A stretch of 64,000 nucleotides of DNA from Streptomyces sp. NBC_00457 (GTDB lineage Bacteria; Actinomycetota; Actinomycetes; Streptomycetales; Streptomycetaceae), in assembly GCF_036014015.1 (NCBI RefSeq), contig NZ_CP107905.1, positions 2,542,001 through 2,606,000 of the forward strand, written 5' to 3'. The notes under the pieces are model-generated. The model did not search any database, was not told the origin of the DNA, and saw only the letters and a list, made by a program, of their open reading frames with translations. The number at the start of each line of letters is the position of its first letter. Position 1 is the stretch's first letter. The translations under genes were made by a program, and so were the position numbers. Below are positions 16,536-25,900 of the stretch, piece by piece.

Positions 16536-16757
16536 AAGGAAGGTGGATTCACTCGCTCGTGGATCGATGGGGTGGCTGGGGTTCCTCTGCACCCCGGACA
16601 GAGCCTGTGGTGCCCGCTGCTCGAACTGACGCTGACTCAGCTCACGCCGTGCCGGAGATCGTTGTTCGCGGTCGTCCTCAGCACTGTTCATCGCGCGTTC
16701 GGTTTCTCCCTCGAAACTCAACTGTCCCCCCACATCAGTTGAAGGAGAGGCTTCACG

Positions 16758-18260
16758 ATGACGGACAGACACAGCGAAGATCCTGAGTACTCGGCGATCT
16801 CTCGGCGACGTTTAGTCAAGTACGCCGGTGTGGGAGCGACGCTGGCGGCGGCGAGCCCGCTGCTGGGCGCCGGCCCGGCGGCGGCCGACGACGAGGACGA
16901 CCGCAAGGCCGGGCAGTCCGGCAACTCCCGACACCGGGTATGGCGGGCCGGCGATCACCACGTGCACTCGGAGTACAGCGGCTCGTTCGACACGTCGACG
17001 AACCCGCCGAAGTTCCAGAAGGGCGGCGACGCGGTCTACCCGATCGTCACGAACGCCATCATGGCCAAGCAATTCGGTCTGAGCTGGGTGATGTGTACCG
17101 ACCACGGCGGACCGACGCACTCGAAGGTGAACCTGGAGCAGGCTTACCCTGACCTGCTGCGCTCGCGCGTGCTGGTGCCCGAGGTTCTCCAGTTCTGGGG
17201 CATGGAGTTCGACGCCCCGGCCCTGGACCACCACACGCTGATGATCCCGCACCACCGTGACGAGGCGCAGCAACTGTTCGAGCTGGAGAGCCGCTTCGCC
17301 AAGCGCGACGCCTTCCCCAACGATCCCGGCCGCGACACCGAGGCCAAGATGATCGAGTTCCTGAAGGCCGCGAAGGGCATGCCCCGCAAGCCGCTGGTGA
17401 TCGCCCACCACACCTCACGCTCGGCCACCGGTCTCGGCGTCTACGGGCAGGACACGCCCCGGGAGTTCCGCAACGGCAACAACGCCGCTCCGGAGATCTA
17501 CGTCGGCTTCGAAGCGGCTCCCGGCCACCAGGCGGGCCCGCTCGTCGGAGCGGCTCGCGGCGCGTACGGGAGCCACCCGACCTATGGCGGCTTCGACCAG
17601 ATGACGGCGCGCGTCGGCGGGCTCTGGGACTCCCTGCTCGGCGAGGGCCGCCGGTGGTGGATCACCGCGACCTCGGACTCGCACGTGCACTGGACGCGGG
17701 GCGGCTCGGACTTCTGGCCGGGCGAGTACAGCAAGACGTGGGTGCTGGCCCGGCAGGACTACGCCGACATCATGGACGGCCTGCGCAACGGCCGCATCTG
17801 GGTGGGAACCGGTGACCTGATCACCGGTCTCGACCTCACGGCGAGCAACAGCGGCAAGCGGGCCGCCATGGGCGAGTCGCTCACGGTGAGCAGCCGTGGC
17901 CGCACGGACGTCGACATCGAGATCCGGTTCCGGCCCCTGGAGGGCAAGAACGGCAACGGTGACCGTCCGGAGGTCCAGCGCGTCGACCTGATCGTGGGTC
18001 AGATCACCGGCCCGAGCGCCAGCCTCGACACCGACACCAACCCGACCACGAAGGTCGTGGCGCGGTTCGGCCCGCGCGACTGGCGCAAGCAGGGCAAGGA
18101 CTACGTCATCCGGCACACCCTGCGGAATGTGGAGACCGACCTGTACGCCCGCGTGCGCGGCACCAGCACCGACGAGGCCGAACCCCTCGCCGACAGTCTG
18201 GAAAGCCCCTGGGACGACCTCTGGTTCTACTCGAACCCCGTGTTCGTCAAGGTCCGCTAG
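16758..18260 (+). CDS. Tat-exported PHP-domain phosphoesterase
   Basis: A 500-aa protein. SRRRLVKYAGVGATL and a hydrophobic run ending GPAAAD form a twin-arginine signal, so the protein folds and probably loads metal before export. The PHP domain has HHVHSEYSG (67-75), a CTDHGG, IAHHTSR and TSDSHVHW, which supply the His/Asp metal cluster. The C-terminal 130 residues are beta-rich. PHP enzymes hydrolyse phosphoesters; the substrate is unknown. The RBS GAAGGAGAGG precedes the ATG at 16758. Confidence 0.88.
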   Translation: MTDRHSEDPEYSAISRRRLVKYAGVGATLAAASPLLGAGPAAADDEDDRKAGQSGNSRHRVWRAGDHHVHSEYSGSFDTSTNPPKFQKGGDAVYPIVTNAIMAKQFGLSWVMCTDHGGPTHSKVNLEQAYPDLLRSRVLVPEVLQFWGMEFDAPALDHHTLMIPHHRDEAQQLFELESRFAKRDAFPNDPGRDTEAKMIEFLKAAKGMPRKPLVIAHHTSRSATGLGVYGQDTPREFRNGNNAAPEIYVGFEAAPGHQAGPLVGAARGAYGSHPTYGGFDQMTARVGGLWDSLLGEGRRWWITATSDSHVHWTRGGSDFWPGEYSKTWVLARQDYADIMDGLRNGRIWVGTGDLITGLDLTASNSGKRAAMGESLTVSSRGRTDVDIEIRFRPLEGKNGNGDRPEVQRVDLIVGQITGPSASLDTDTNPTTKVVARFGPRDWRKQGKDYVIRHTLRNVETDLYARVRGTSTDEAEPLADSLESPWDDLWFYSNPVFVKVR

Positions 18261-18339
18261 CTCAGGTCCGCCGAGCCGTCGCCACCCGCGGCGTGCGACC
18301 GGCGCCGCCTCGGGTGAGCGGTCGAATGGACGGAATCGA

Positions 18340-18374
18340 GTGGTTCAGGCGCCGAGGCCGGCCGCCTGAACCAC
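18340..18374 (+). terminator. Hairpin terminator after the PHP gene
   Basis: A perfect 12-bp inverted repeat (arms 18340-18351 and 18363-18374) with an 11-nt loop lies 80 bp past the stop at 18260. Confidence 0.68.
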
Positions 18375-18423
18375 TCAGGCGACGGTCGGATGACGGCGTC
18401 TTGATCGACACCGGGCCAGGACA

Positions 18424-18882
18424 GGTCTGTACTGGCTGGCCCTCGAACCCGACGACACACTCCGTGTGGCCGCGGAGCAGAAGGCGGCCTCCGCGGCGAT
18501 CCGGGTCACGGTCGTCGCCGGAGAGGCCGGTCACCTGCCCGGCAAGGACGGCGAGTTCGACGCGGTGGTCACCTCCCTCGTGCTCTGTTCGGTCGATGAC
18601 CTGACCGGCGCGCTCGCGGAGACAGCCCAGGTGCTGCGCCCCGGCGGCGAGCTGCGCTTCTACGAGCATGTGCGCTCACCCCGCGGCTGGGCGGGACTCC
18701 TGCCGGACGCGATCACCCCGGTGTGGCGCAGGGCCGCGGGAGGCTGCCGCCCCAACCGCGACACCGAGACGGCCATCCGCGCAGCCGGCTTCACCATCAC
18801 CGACCTCGACGCGTTCGGCTTCTCACCGTCGCCGTTCATGCCGAACGTCCGGCACGTGCTGGGCACCGCCGTCCGGTCTTGA
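18424..18882 (+). pseudogene. 5'-truncated class I methyltransferase
   Basis: The open stretch reads ALEPDDTLR, then VTVVAGEAGHLPGKDGEFD, VLRPGGELRFYEHV and a C-terminal RHVLGTAV. This is the second half of a UbiE/Methyltransf_11-type SAM methyltransferase. The N-terminal part with the glycine-rich SAM loop is absent: upstream in frame there are stops at 18367 and 18391 with no matching sequence. A GTG at 18466 could still start a 138-aa protein, but it could not bind SAM normally. The break lies just downstream of the hairpin at 18340-18374. Confidence 0.65.
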
Positions 18883-19047
18883 CGGCCGGACTACGGCGTC
18901 ACGGGACCCGCACCGAGCCCACGCGCAGCATGGGTCTTGGCGCCGACCCCGCTCCACCGCTTCAGTCGAGTACGCCGACGAGTTCGTCGACCCCGTCCCT
19001 CAGGTCGGGCTCCAGTCGCATCTCGCCATGGCTACCCGCTCGCTGCT

Positions 19048-19176
19048 TCACCGTCCACCTCGGCTTTCTGGTCCGTCCGGACTCAACCCCTTCAGGTATG
19101 CCCGGAGCTCTTCCGGCGTCGGTTCCCTTGGAGTCGGCATCTCCGGAAGCCGGTTCAAGGGGTCTGTCGCACACAC
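19048..19176 (-). CDS. Possible 42-aa protein
   Basis: A short frame follows the lipoprotein stop in the same frame. It reads DPLNRLPEMP, then EPTPEELRAYLKGLSPDG and ends soon after. The composition is protein-like and Pro/Glu-rich, and the GTG at 19176 could start it, but there is no good RBS. It may also be a leftover C-terminus. The rest of 18883-19197 shows nothing I recognise. Confidence 0.3.
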   Translation of the reverse strand: MCATDPLNRLPEMPTPREPTPEELRAYLKGLSPDGPESRGGR

Positions 19177-19197
19177 GAATTCACGCCGGTCACAGCA

Positions 19198-19839
19198 TCA
19201 GCCGATGTTGAAATCGAGATTGGTCACGTACCAGGCGTCGGCGATCTTGGTGGACTCCATCTTGACGTCCAGCTGTCCTGAGTCCAATCCGGTGGAGTGA
19301 GACAGGATGATCTTGTCGAGAGGTTGTCCGTCGACGGTGACCTTGTCGGCGGGGACCATCGCCTTGTCGCCGGTGACCGGGACGGTGGCGACTTCCACCT
19401 TCGGGTTGTTCGTGGGCGGCTCGGGCATGAACGACGTACGGAACTTCCCGATGTTCTTCTGCATTTGCCGCACCTCAGGCGCATTGCTGTTGCACCTCGA
19501 CGGGGTGCCGGCTCGCGCGGGCGACGAATCGGCGGCGGGTTCACCCATCAGCAGGCACGCCTGCTTCGGCTGACCCTTGATGACCGCGGTGACCCACGCG
19601 GCAACCGCCCCCTCGGCTGTGGACTGGCGGACGGCTGAGGGCTGCGTCGCCGCCGAACCATCCTGCTGCTTGCCCTTGTTCGCCTTCTCCGAGTCGGCCG
19701 GGGTCGAACTGCTTGCGGCCGGCTCCTTGTCCGCGGCGGAGCCCGTATCGCTCGAGCACCCCGTGACACCCGCGGCCATCGCCGCCAGCGCGCCCCCGGC
19801 GATCCAGCTCACGGTCCTCTTCCTGTAGCTCACTAACAC
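19198..19839 (-). CDS. Lipoprotein of unknown function
   Basis: A 213-aa protein from the GTG at 19839, which has AAGGA upstream at 11 nt; another GTG lies at 19833. The signal ends in a lipobox AGVTGC. A Ser/Lys/Gln-rich linker (about 30-75) leads to a domain with AVAAWVTAVIKGQPKQACLLM, PEVRQMQKNIGKFR and WYVTNLDF at the end. The layout resembles small exported proteins of the NTF2/Mce-associated type, but I cannot name a family. Nothing in the context defines a role. Confidence 0.68.
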   Translation of the reverse strand: MLVSYRKRTVSWIAGGALAAMAAGVTGCSSDTGSAADKEPAASSSTPADSEKANKGKQQDGSAATQPSAVRQSTAEGAVAAWVTAVIKGQPKQACLLMGEPAADSSPARAGTPSRCNSNAPEVRQMQKNIGKFRTSFMPEPPTNNPKVEVATVPVTGDKAMVPADKVTVDGQPLDKIILSHSTGLDSGQLDVKMESTKIADAWYVTNLDFNIG

Positions 19840-20255
19840 CGTTCCGGCAGTCCTTCCCCTAGACACACATATGCCTCGATGGCACCCCGAGGCATCTCCC
19901 GTCGAGGTACCGCATCGACCATGGAGACGGAATGGGCAACGAAACGGTTCGCTGTTGGAGCGTTGACATGCGCGCCGGTCGATCACCGCGCCCGCAGGGT
20001 GCCGGGATCGGGAACGCGCCCGGCTGGGTGGTCAGGCTGCTGTCCGATGACCGGACCGTGTCGCCGCCTGCGGAGACCAGCAGCGTCATCGCCCGACGCG
20101 AACACACCGATGTCGCGCTGTCCCGACGCACGATCCGCCGCCGAGGTGATGCGGCATCAAGCCAAAGTGCTCCAAGCTCCGTCGGTCGCCTTCCGAGATC
20201 AGTGCGTCGCTCATATCCTCGTGCGCCAAGCAGTTACCGACGGTAAGGGGTAGCG
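19840..20255. other. Gene-free stretch
   Basis: I see no convincing gene in these 416 bases; the open frames lack a plausible start or protein-like composition. The stretch holds an inverted repeat at 19871-19895 (8-bp arms, 9-nt loop). Promoters of the divergent lipoprotein and FAD-oxidoreductase genes should lie here. Confidence 0.5.
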
Positions 20256-22019
20256 ATGGGCGGCGCCACACGCAGAGGGTTCCTGGGCACAGCCGTGGCC
20301 GCCGGCGGCGGGGTCGCCCTCGGAACCCCCCAGCGGGCCGCGGCCCGGAGTGGCGCGGTCCCACAGACCGTGGCCGTACTGGGCGGGGGCGTCGCCGGGC
20401 TCACGGCCGCGCACGAACTCGCCGAACGCGGCTTCCGGGTCACGGTCTACGAACGCAAGGCGCTGGGCGGCAAGGCCCGCAGCATGGACGTACCGGGCAC
20501 CGGCACAGGCGGCCGCGGACCACTGCCCGGGGAGCACGGCTTCCGCTTCATCCCCGGCATCTACCACAACCTGCCCGACACCATGCGGCGCATCCCCTTC
20601 CCCGGCAACACCAACGGTGTCCACGACAATCTCGTCGCCCCCAAGGAGATGCTGTTCGCCCGGTCGGGCGGCCGCGAGGACATCCGGATCCCGCTTCCCT
20701 GGCCCGGCAACACCCCGGCCGAACTCACGCCCGACGAGATCCGCCGCGCCCTCACCTCGCTTCTGGACACCGCCTTCAACCTCCCCCTCCACGAGGCCCT
20801 CTACTTCGCCAACCGATTCCTCGTCTTCCTCACCAGTTGCGACGAGCGCCGCGACGAAGCCTGGGAGCAGACGCCGTGGTGGGAGTTCGTACGGGCCGGA
20901 CGGATGTCGTACGACTACCAGCGGATCCTCGCCGTCGGCATCACCCGCAACATCGTGGCCACCAAGGCGGAGGAAGCCAGCACCCGTACGGTCGCCACCT
21001 TGCTGGAGGCCTTCGCCTTCAACCTCCTCGGGCGGGGCGCGGACGGACCGCTGGACCGGATCCTCAACGCGCCCACCAACGAGGCCTGGATCGATCCCTG
21101 GGTGACGTATCTGAAGTCACTCGGGGTCGAGTTCCACGTCGGCTGGACCGTACGGGACCTGCCCCTGGAGGCGGGCCGGATCGCCGGGGCCGTCATGGAG
21201 GACCCGGAAGGTGCCCGTCGGACCGTCACCGCCGACCACTACATCTCGGCCATGCCGGTCGAGCACGCCCGCCGCACCTGGAACTCCGCCGTGCGCGCCG
21301 CCGACCCCCAACTGGCCGAGTGCGACCGGCTGGAGACGGACTGGATGACCGGCATCCAGTTCTATCTGACCGAACGTACGCCGATCCTGCACGGCCACCT
21401 CGACCTCATCGACTCCCCCTGGTCGCTGACCGCGATCGCCCAGGCCCAGCACTGGCCGGGCCACGACTTCCCCGCCGACTTCGGGGACGGCACGGTCGCG
21501 GACTGTCTGTCCGTGGACGTCTCCGAGTGGGATCAGCCGGGCATCCTGTACGGCAAGACGGCCAAGCAGTGCACCCGCACCGAAGTCGCCCGCGAGGTGT
21601 GGGCGCAGTTGAAGGCGGCGCTCAACGACACCGGCCGTACGGTCTTGAAGGACTCCGTACTGCACTCCTGGTTCCTCGATCCGGCCGTGGACGGACTCGG
21701 CACTCCGAACCCGGTCAACGAGGAACAGCTGCTCATCCATCCGACGGGGACCTTCCACCACCGTCCGCGGTCGGCCACGAAGATCCCCAACCTCTTCCTG
21801 TCCGGCGATTACGTGGCCGTGCCCATAGATCTGGCCACCATGGAAGGCGCCAACACCTCGGCCCGGCAGGCCGTCAACGCCCTGCTGGACGGGATCGGTT
21901 CGGCCGCCGAGCGATGCACTGTCACCCCGCTGTACCGGGCCCCCGAGTTCGAGGCGCTCAAACGCCACGACCGCACCCGTTACCTCCTCCGACTGCCGAA
22001 TCTCTTCGACGTCGGTTGA
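20256..22019 (+). CDS. Tat-type FAD oxidoreductase (squalene/phytoene desaturase-like)
   Basis: A 587-aa protein beginning with a twin-arginine signal (ATRRGFLGTAVAAGGG), then VAVLGGGVAGLTAAHELAERG, the dinucleotide-binding fold for FAD. GEHGFRFIPG, WWEFVRAGRMSYDY and FLSGDYVAVPIDLATMEGAN fit the amine oxidase/HpnE group, which includes hydroxysqualene dehydroxylases and phytoene desaturases. The exact substrate is unknown. The export signal is unusual for a carotenoid or hopanoid enzyme. No other isoprenoid gene is near, so it probably acts alone. Confidence 0.82.
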   Translation: MGGATRRGFLGTAVAAGGGVALGTPQRAAARSGAVPQTVAVLGGGVAGLTAAHELAERGFRVTVYERKALGGKARSMDVPGTGTGGRGPLPGEHGFRFIPGIYHNLPDTMRRIPFPGNTNGVHDNLVAPKEMLFARSGGREDIRIPLPWPGNTPAELTPDEIRRALTSLLDTAFNLPLHEALYFANRFLVFLTSCDERRDEAWEQTPWWEFVRAGRMSYDYQRILAVGITRNIVATKAEEASTRTVATLLEAFAFNLLGRGADGPLDRILNAPTNEAWIDPWVTYLKSLGVEFHVGWTVRDLPLEAGRIAGAVMEDPEGARRTVTADHYISAMPVEHARRTWNSAVRAADPQLAECDRLETDWMTGIQFYLTERTPILHGHLDLIDSPWSLTAIAQAQHWPGHDFPADFGDGTVADCLSVDVSEWDQPGILYGKTAKQCTRTEVAREVWAQLKAALNDTGRTVLKDSVLHSWFLDPAVDGLGTPNPVNEEQLLIHPTGTFHHRPRSATKIPNLFLSGDYVAVPIDLATMEGANTSARQAVNALLDGIGSAAERCTVTPLYRAPEFEALKRHDRTRYLLRLPNLFDVG

Positions 22020-22533
22020 CAGCACTGCTGAACCGGCTGGAGCTGCGGAGTCGCCCGGTTGTAAACGCACGGTCCCTTCACGCCATTGCAGCACGGGTAC
22101 GCCACCAAGCGGCAGCACCTGTCGGTGAACTCATCGTTGAGCCGCCGAACGCCCGGGGAAGATCCGCACCTGCTGGCGTGTCCCCGCGTCGGCGGTCCAC
22201 TGCGTCAGCGGCATTCCTCGCAGCGACCGATGAGTTCCGGGGCCTGGTCGGTCTACCTCTGCACAAGCGAACGAGTTGCATAGCTTGGCCACTTCGCCGG
22301 GGACCGGACGGCACGGCCCGTCGGCGGGGCCGGTGCAGCCGGCCGGGAAGGGGCGGGACGCACGGAATGTGACAGGCAGTCAGTGAGCACGGACGCTGGA
22401 CCGCTCAAGTCCGAAGACTCGCCATGCGTGGGCGAGCTGGAGCGATCCTCAGCGCCCTGCAGGAAGCCCGCCGCTCCGGTCCGGTCCTCGATGCAGCAAC
22501 CTGGACAGGGGAGGGCTCGTCCTACAAGGCACC
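22020..22533. other. Gene-free stretch
   Basis: About 510 bases between the FAD oxidoreductase and the DUF817 gene carry no frame I would call coding on either strand. I found no repeat, no tRNA-like fold and no clear operator. Confidence 0.5.
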
Positions 22534-23346
22534 ATGTTCACCAATAGCATCAACGGCCCCCTGGCTGTATCGGTTCGTCAGCTGCGTGATTTCGCCTGGA
22601 TACACATCCGGGCCTGCTCTTTCGCCATCGCGCTACTGTCCGGGGTCGCAGCGTCCACCGTGCTGCCCCATCTGCCCGTGGCGCGTTATGACCTGCTCGT
22701 TGCCTACGGCGCCCTGCTCACCCTGCTTTTTTGGCTGCGTGGCTGGGAAAACGGCCGGGATATCGCTGTCATCGCCGTCTGCCACGTCATCGGCCTGGCT
22801 TTCGAGCTGGTGAAGGTGTCCCTCGGCTCTTGGAGCTATCCGGAGCCGGCCGTGCTGAAGTTCGCGGGCGTCCCGCTGTATGGAGGTCTCCTCTACGCGG
22901 CCGTCGGCAGCTACGTGTGCCGGGCCTGGCACCTGTTCGACCTGGAGCTGGTCCGCTATCGTCCGCGGGCGACAGCAGTCGTGGCCGCGGCGATTTACGT
23001 CAACTTCTTCAGCCACCACTGGCTGCCCGATGTGCGCTGGCTGCTGGCTGGACTGCTCCTGGCGGTCACGGCGGGCACCTCGGTGCGTTACACGGTGCGC
23101 CATGTACGCCACCGGATGCCGCTGGCGTTCTCGTTCGTGCTGATCGGTTTCTTCCTGTGGGTGGCGGAGAACCTGGCCACCTACGTCGGCGCCTGGCGCT
23201 ACCCGTACCAGCTTGATGGCTGGCAGCCGGTCGCAGCGGACAAGTTCGGGGCCTGGGCCCTGCTGATCAGCATCACCTTCGTCCTGGCGGCAGTTGGCCG
23301 GTCCCACCGCCGCGAGGACAGCGTCAGCGAACCAGGTCTGCCCTGA
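22534..23346 (+). CDS. DUF817 integral membrane protein
   Basis: A 270-aa protein with about eight transmembrane helices. FAWIHIRACSFAIALL, LAFELVKVSLGSWSYPEP and YVNFFSHHWLPDVRW match the DUF817 family. The WSYPEPA and FFSHHW stretches are the most conserved parts. The function is unknown. The ATG at 22534 directly precedes residues that fit the family start, and the next gene follows after 83 bp on the same strand. Confidence 0.85.
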   Translation: MFTNSINGPLAVSVRQLRDFAWIHIRACSFAIALLSGVAASTVLPHLPVARYDLLVAYGALLTLLFWLRGWENGRDIAVIAVCHVIGLAFELVKVSLGSWSYPEPAVLKFAGVPLYGGLLYAAVGSYVCRAWHLFDLELVRYRPRATAVVAAAIYVNFFSHHWLPDVRWLLAGLLLAVTAGTSVRYTVRHVRHRMPLAFSFVLIGFFLWVAENLATYVGAWRYPYQLDGWQPVAADKFGAWALLISITFVLAAVGRSHRREDSVSEPGLP

Positions 23347-23429
23347 TCTGCAAGGATGCGAGCCGCGCATTGACGTTGGCGGCTGCGGCGTGGCCTGATA
23401 CTCCCTCAGGAACAGGAGGGGGGCCTGCT

Positions 23430-23906
23430 TTGTCGACGCTTCCGAGGAAGTACCGGATTCCGACGAGCATGATCAGGTACACGATCTTCGCAGCGGCCGT
23501 GACCTCTGGGGCGATCTACCTGGTCCCCTGGGGCATGGGCCTTCCAAGCTCGACAAGGACCGGGATCACGGTCGCGGGTCTGGTGGCCATCCTCATCGTG
23601 GTCGTCCGAATTCTGCGGCTGGGTACGGTCGTGGCCGCGGACGGCGTCACCCGCCGAGGTTTTCTTGCCGACCGGCACCACCCATGGTCGGACATCCACG
23701 AGCTTGAGGTGATCGACCGGCAGGTCGTCCACGTGGCGTACGGCTTCCAGGTCACCTCGCGCTTCGTGGTGCGCGTCGCCGTCGGTCAGCGGCGCCGACG
23801 CAAGACCCTGCTGTTCCTCGACGAGCGTGGCTTCACCGGTGCCGACCGGTTCCGCGCGGAACTCGATACCGTCGCCGCGTTGTGGGATCAACAGCGCGCG
23901 GCATGA
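23430..23906 (+). CDS. Membrane-anchored PH-domain protein
   Basis: A 158-aa protein starting at a TTG (23430) with AGGAGGGGGG 6 nt upstream, a strong RBS. Two helices (IRYTIFAAAVTSGAIYLV and GITVAGLVAILIVVV) come first, then a bacterial PH-like domain (GVTRRGFLADRHHPWSDI, HELEVIDRQ). This is the layout of the PF10756-type PH domain proteins. The role is unknown; it is possibly co-transcribed with DUF817. Confidence 0.72.
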   Translation: MSTLPRKYRIPTSMIRYTIFAAAVTSGAIYLVPWGMGLPSSTRTGITVAGLVAILIVVVRILRLGTVVAADGVTRRGFLADRHHPWSDIHELEVIDRQVVHVAYGFQVTSRFVVRVAVGQRRRRKTLLFLDERGFTGADRFRAELDTVAALWDQQRAA

Positions 23907-24026
23907 CCGATGAGTTCAACTCCGCCTGAGGGCAAGGCCGACTGGAGCGCCCGCGGGAGGTGAGGAGGGTACGACTCGCTCACCGCCAACCGTTGGCCGG
24001 CCCTCGGCCGCGTATCGGGAGGCGGG

Positions 24027-24416
24027 TCAGCCGGTGGAGGCATCCTGCCACGGGCCGCAGCTCCACGGAGTGCCTCCGGCGCCGTCCTGGAGGCAGGCGC
24101 GGATATCGATGAGCCTGTTCTCGGGCAGGGAGAGGTTCCAGGTCTTCGTGTTGTGCGCGCCGTTGGGGTTGTAGTACGAGTTGATGGTGGACGAGCCCTG
24201 GTAACGCCACTGGGCCGTGGCGCCATGGCCGTCGGCATGGTTGTCCTCGGAGGTGAGTATCTCGCCGTCGCTCTCGAAGTACGTGAACGAGTCCAGGCCA
24301 GCGCTCCCCGCGCCGTACAGAATGGCGGACGCCGGGGTCGCCGCCATCGCAACCACTGCGCCGCTGGCCGCGATCACGCCGGCCGTCATCAGGAGATTTC
24401 TTCGGACACTGCCCAT
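24027..24416 (-). CDS. Small secreted protein
   Basis: A 129-aa protein with a signal peptide (RRNLLMTAGVIAASG to TPASA). The mature domain of about 100 residues is rich in Tyr, Asn and Gly and has two Cys (RACLQDG and WSCGPW) that can form a disulfide. The ATG at 24416 is preceded by GGGTGGGG; a GTG at 24431 is an alternative. I recognise the general type of Streptomyces secreted beta-rich small proteins but no named family. Confidence 0.65.
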   Translation of the reverse strand: MGSVRRNLLMTAGVIAASGAVVAMAATPASAILYGAGSAGLDSFTYFESDGEILTSEDNHADGHGATAQWRYQGSSTINSYYNPNGAHNTKTWNLSLPENRLIDIRACLQDGAGGTPWSCGPWQDASTG

Positions 24417-24501
24417 GGAAGTGAACCCCACCCATATTCGAACTGACTTTCAGGACGCGCCGAAGATATCACTGGGGCAACACGTACCGCGCCGATACCG
24501 G

Positions 24502-25839
24502 CTACCGCACCAGACACGGCCGCTTGCCGCTGAACTCCCAGCCGGGGATGAGGTATTGCATGGCGAGGGCGTCGTCGCGGGCGCCCAGGGCCTTTGTCCG
24601 GTAGAGGTCATGCGCGGCGAGGAGGCGGTCCATGTCGAGGTGGATGCCCAGTCCGGGGGCGGCGGGGACCGCGATCTCGCCGTCGATGATGCGGGGCGGG
24701 GCGGTGGTGAGCCGTTCCAGGCCTTCCTGCCAGATCCAGTGGGTGTCGAGGGCGTTGTACTCGCCGGGGGCCGCCGCGCCGCAGTGGGTGACCATGGCCA
24801 GGGAGATGTCGAAGTGGTTGTTGGAGTGGCAACCCCAGGTCAGGCCCATCGCGTTGCACAGCTGGGCCACGCGGACCGAGCCCTGCATGGTCCAGAAGTG
24901 CGGGTCGGCCAGGGGGATGGAGACCGACTGGAGGGCGAGGGCGTGGGTGAGCTGACGCCAGTCGGTGGCGATCATGTTGGTGGCGGTGGGGAGACCGGTG
25001 GCGCGGCGGAACTCGGCGAGGATCTCCCGCCCGGAGTAGCCGTCTTCGGCTCCGCAGGGGTCCTCGGCGTAGGCGAGCGTACCGACGAGAGGACCGCACA
25101 GTTCGACGGCCTCACGCAGGGACCACGCGCCGTTCGGGTCGAGGGTGATGCGCGCCTCGGGGAAGCGGTCCTTCAGGGCCCGTACGGCCCTGACCTCCTC
25201 CGCGCCCTCCAGGACACCGCCCTTGAGCTTGAAGTCCCGGAAGCCGTACAGGTCGTAGGCCGCCTCCGCCTGGCGGACGATCGCCTGCGGCGTCAGGGCC
25301 TCCTCGTGGCGGATCCGGTACCAGTCGACCGACGCGTCCGGTTCACGGACGTACTCCAGGTCCGTGCGGTCGGGGTCGCCGACGTAGAAGAGGTAGCCCA
25401 GCACCCGTACGGAATCCCGCTGTTGGCCGTCGCCGAGGAGTGCGGCGACGGGGACGTCGAGGTGCTGGCCGAGGAGGTCGAGCAGCGCCGACTCGACGGC
25501 GGTGACCGCGTGGACGGTGGTGCGCAGGTCGAAGGTCTGGGCGCCGCGGCCGCCGGCGTCGCGGTCGGCGAAACGGTCGCCGATCGCCCGCAGGACACGC
25601 TTGTAGTCGCCCACCTTCGCCCCCACGACCAGTGACTCGGCGTCCCGCAGCGTCCGCGTGATCTTCTCCCCGCCGGGCACCTCCCCCAGCCCGGTGCGGC
25701 CCTCGGAGTCGGTGAGGACGACGACGTTGCGGGTGAAGTAGGGGCCGTGGGCGCCGGAGAGGTTCAGCTCCATGCAGTCCCGGCCGGCGACGGGATAGAC
25801 GGAGAAGGCGGTGACGGTCGGCTGGCTCATGCTCATCAA
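24502..25839 (-). CDS. gudD: D-glucarate dehydratase
   Basis: A 445-aa enolase-superfamily enzyme that dehydrates D-glucarate (and L-idarate) to 5-keto-4-deoxyglucarate. The catalytic set is complete and offset by about one from E. coli GudD: Lys204-x-Lys206 in FKLKGG, Asp234 in LDPNGAW, Glu259, Asn288 in TNMIATDW, Asp312 and His338 in CHSNNHFD. It is the last gene of the minus-strand run with the permease and KdgD, 61 bp after the permease. IclR control from the divergent promoter is likely. Confidence 0.95.
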   Translation of the reverse strand: MMSMSQPTVTAFSVYPVAGRDCMELNLSGAHGPYFTRNVVVLTDSEGRTGLGEVPGGEKITRTLRDAESLVVGAKVGDYKRVLRAIGDRFADRDAGGRGAQTFDLRTTVHAVTAVESALLDLLGQHLDVPVAALLGDGQQRDSVRVLGYLFYVGDPDRTDLEYVREPDASVDWYRIRHEEALTPQAIVRQAEAAYDLYGFRDFKLKGGVLEGAEEVRAVRALKDRFPEARITLDPNGAWSLREAVELCGPLVGTLAYAEDPCGAEDGYSGREILAEFRRATGLPTATNMIATDWRQLTHALALQSVSIPLADPHFWTMQGSVRVAQLCNAMGLTWGCHSNNHFDISLAMVTHCGAAAPGEYNALDTHWIWQEGLERLTTAPPRIIDGEIAVPAAPGLGIHLDMDRLLAAHDLYRTKALGARDDALAMQYLIPGWEFSGKRPCLVR

Positions 25840-25900
25840 GATCCTTGGATACGGGGGTGAAGGGGCCGTGGGCGGAGGCTGCGGAGGCTTCAGAGACTCT

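Noticed and set aside
19859..20253. Overlapping open frames on both strands upstream of the FAD oxidoreductase
   Set aside because: All are Arg/Ser/Pro-rich, overlap each other and lack a credible RBS; more likely promoter DNA.
22020..22533. Short open frames in the gap before DUF817
   Set aside because: No RBS, no family pattern and conflicting frames; nothing that supports a gene.
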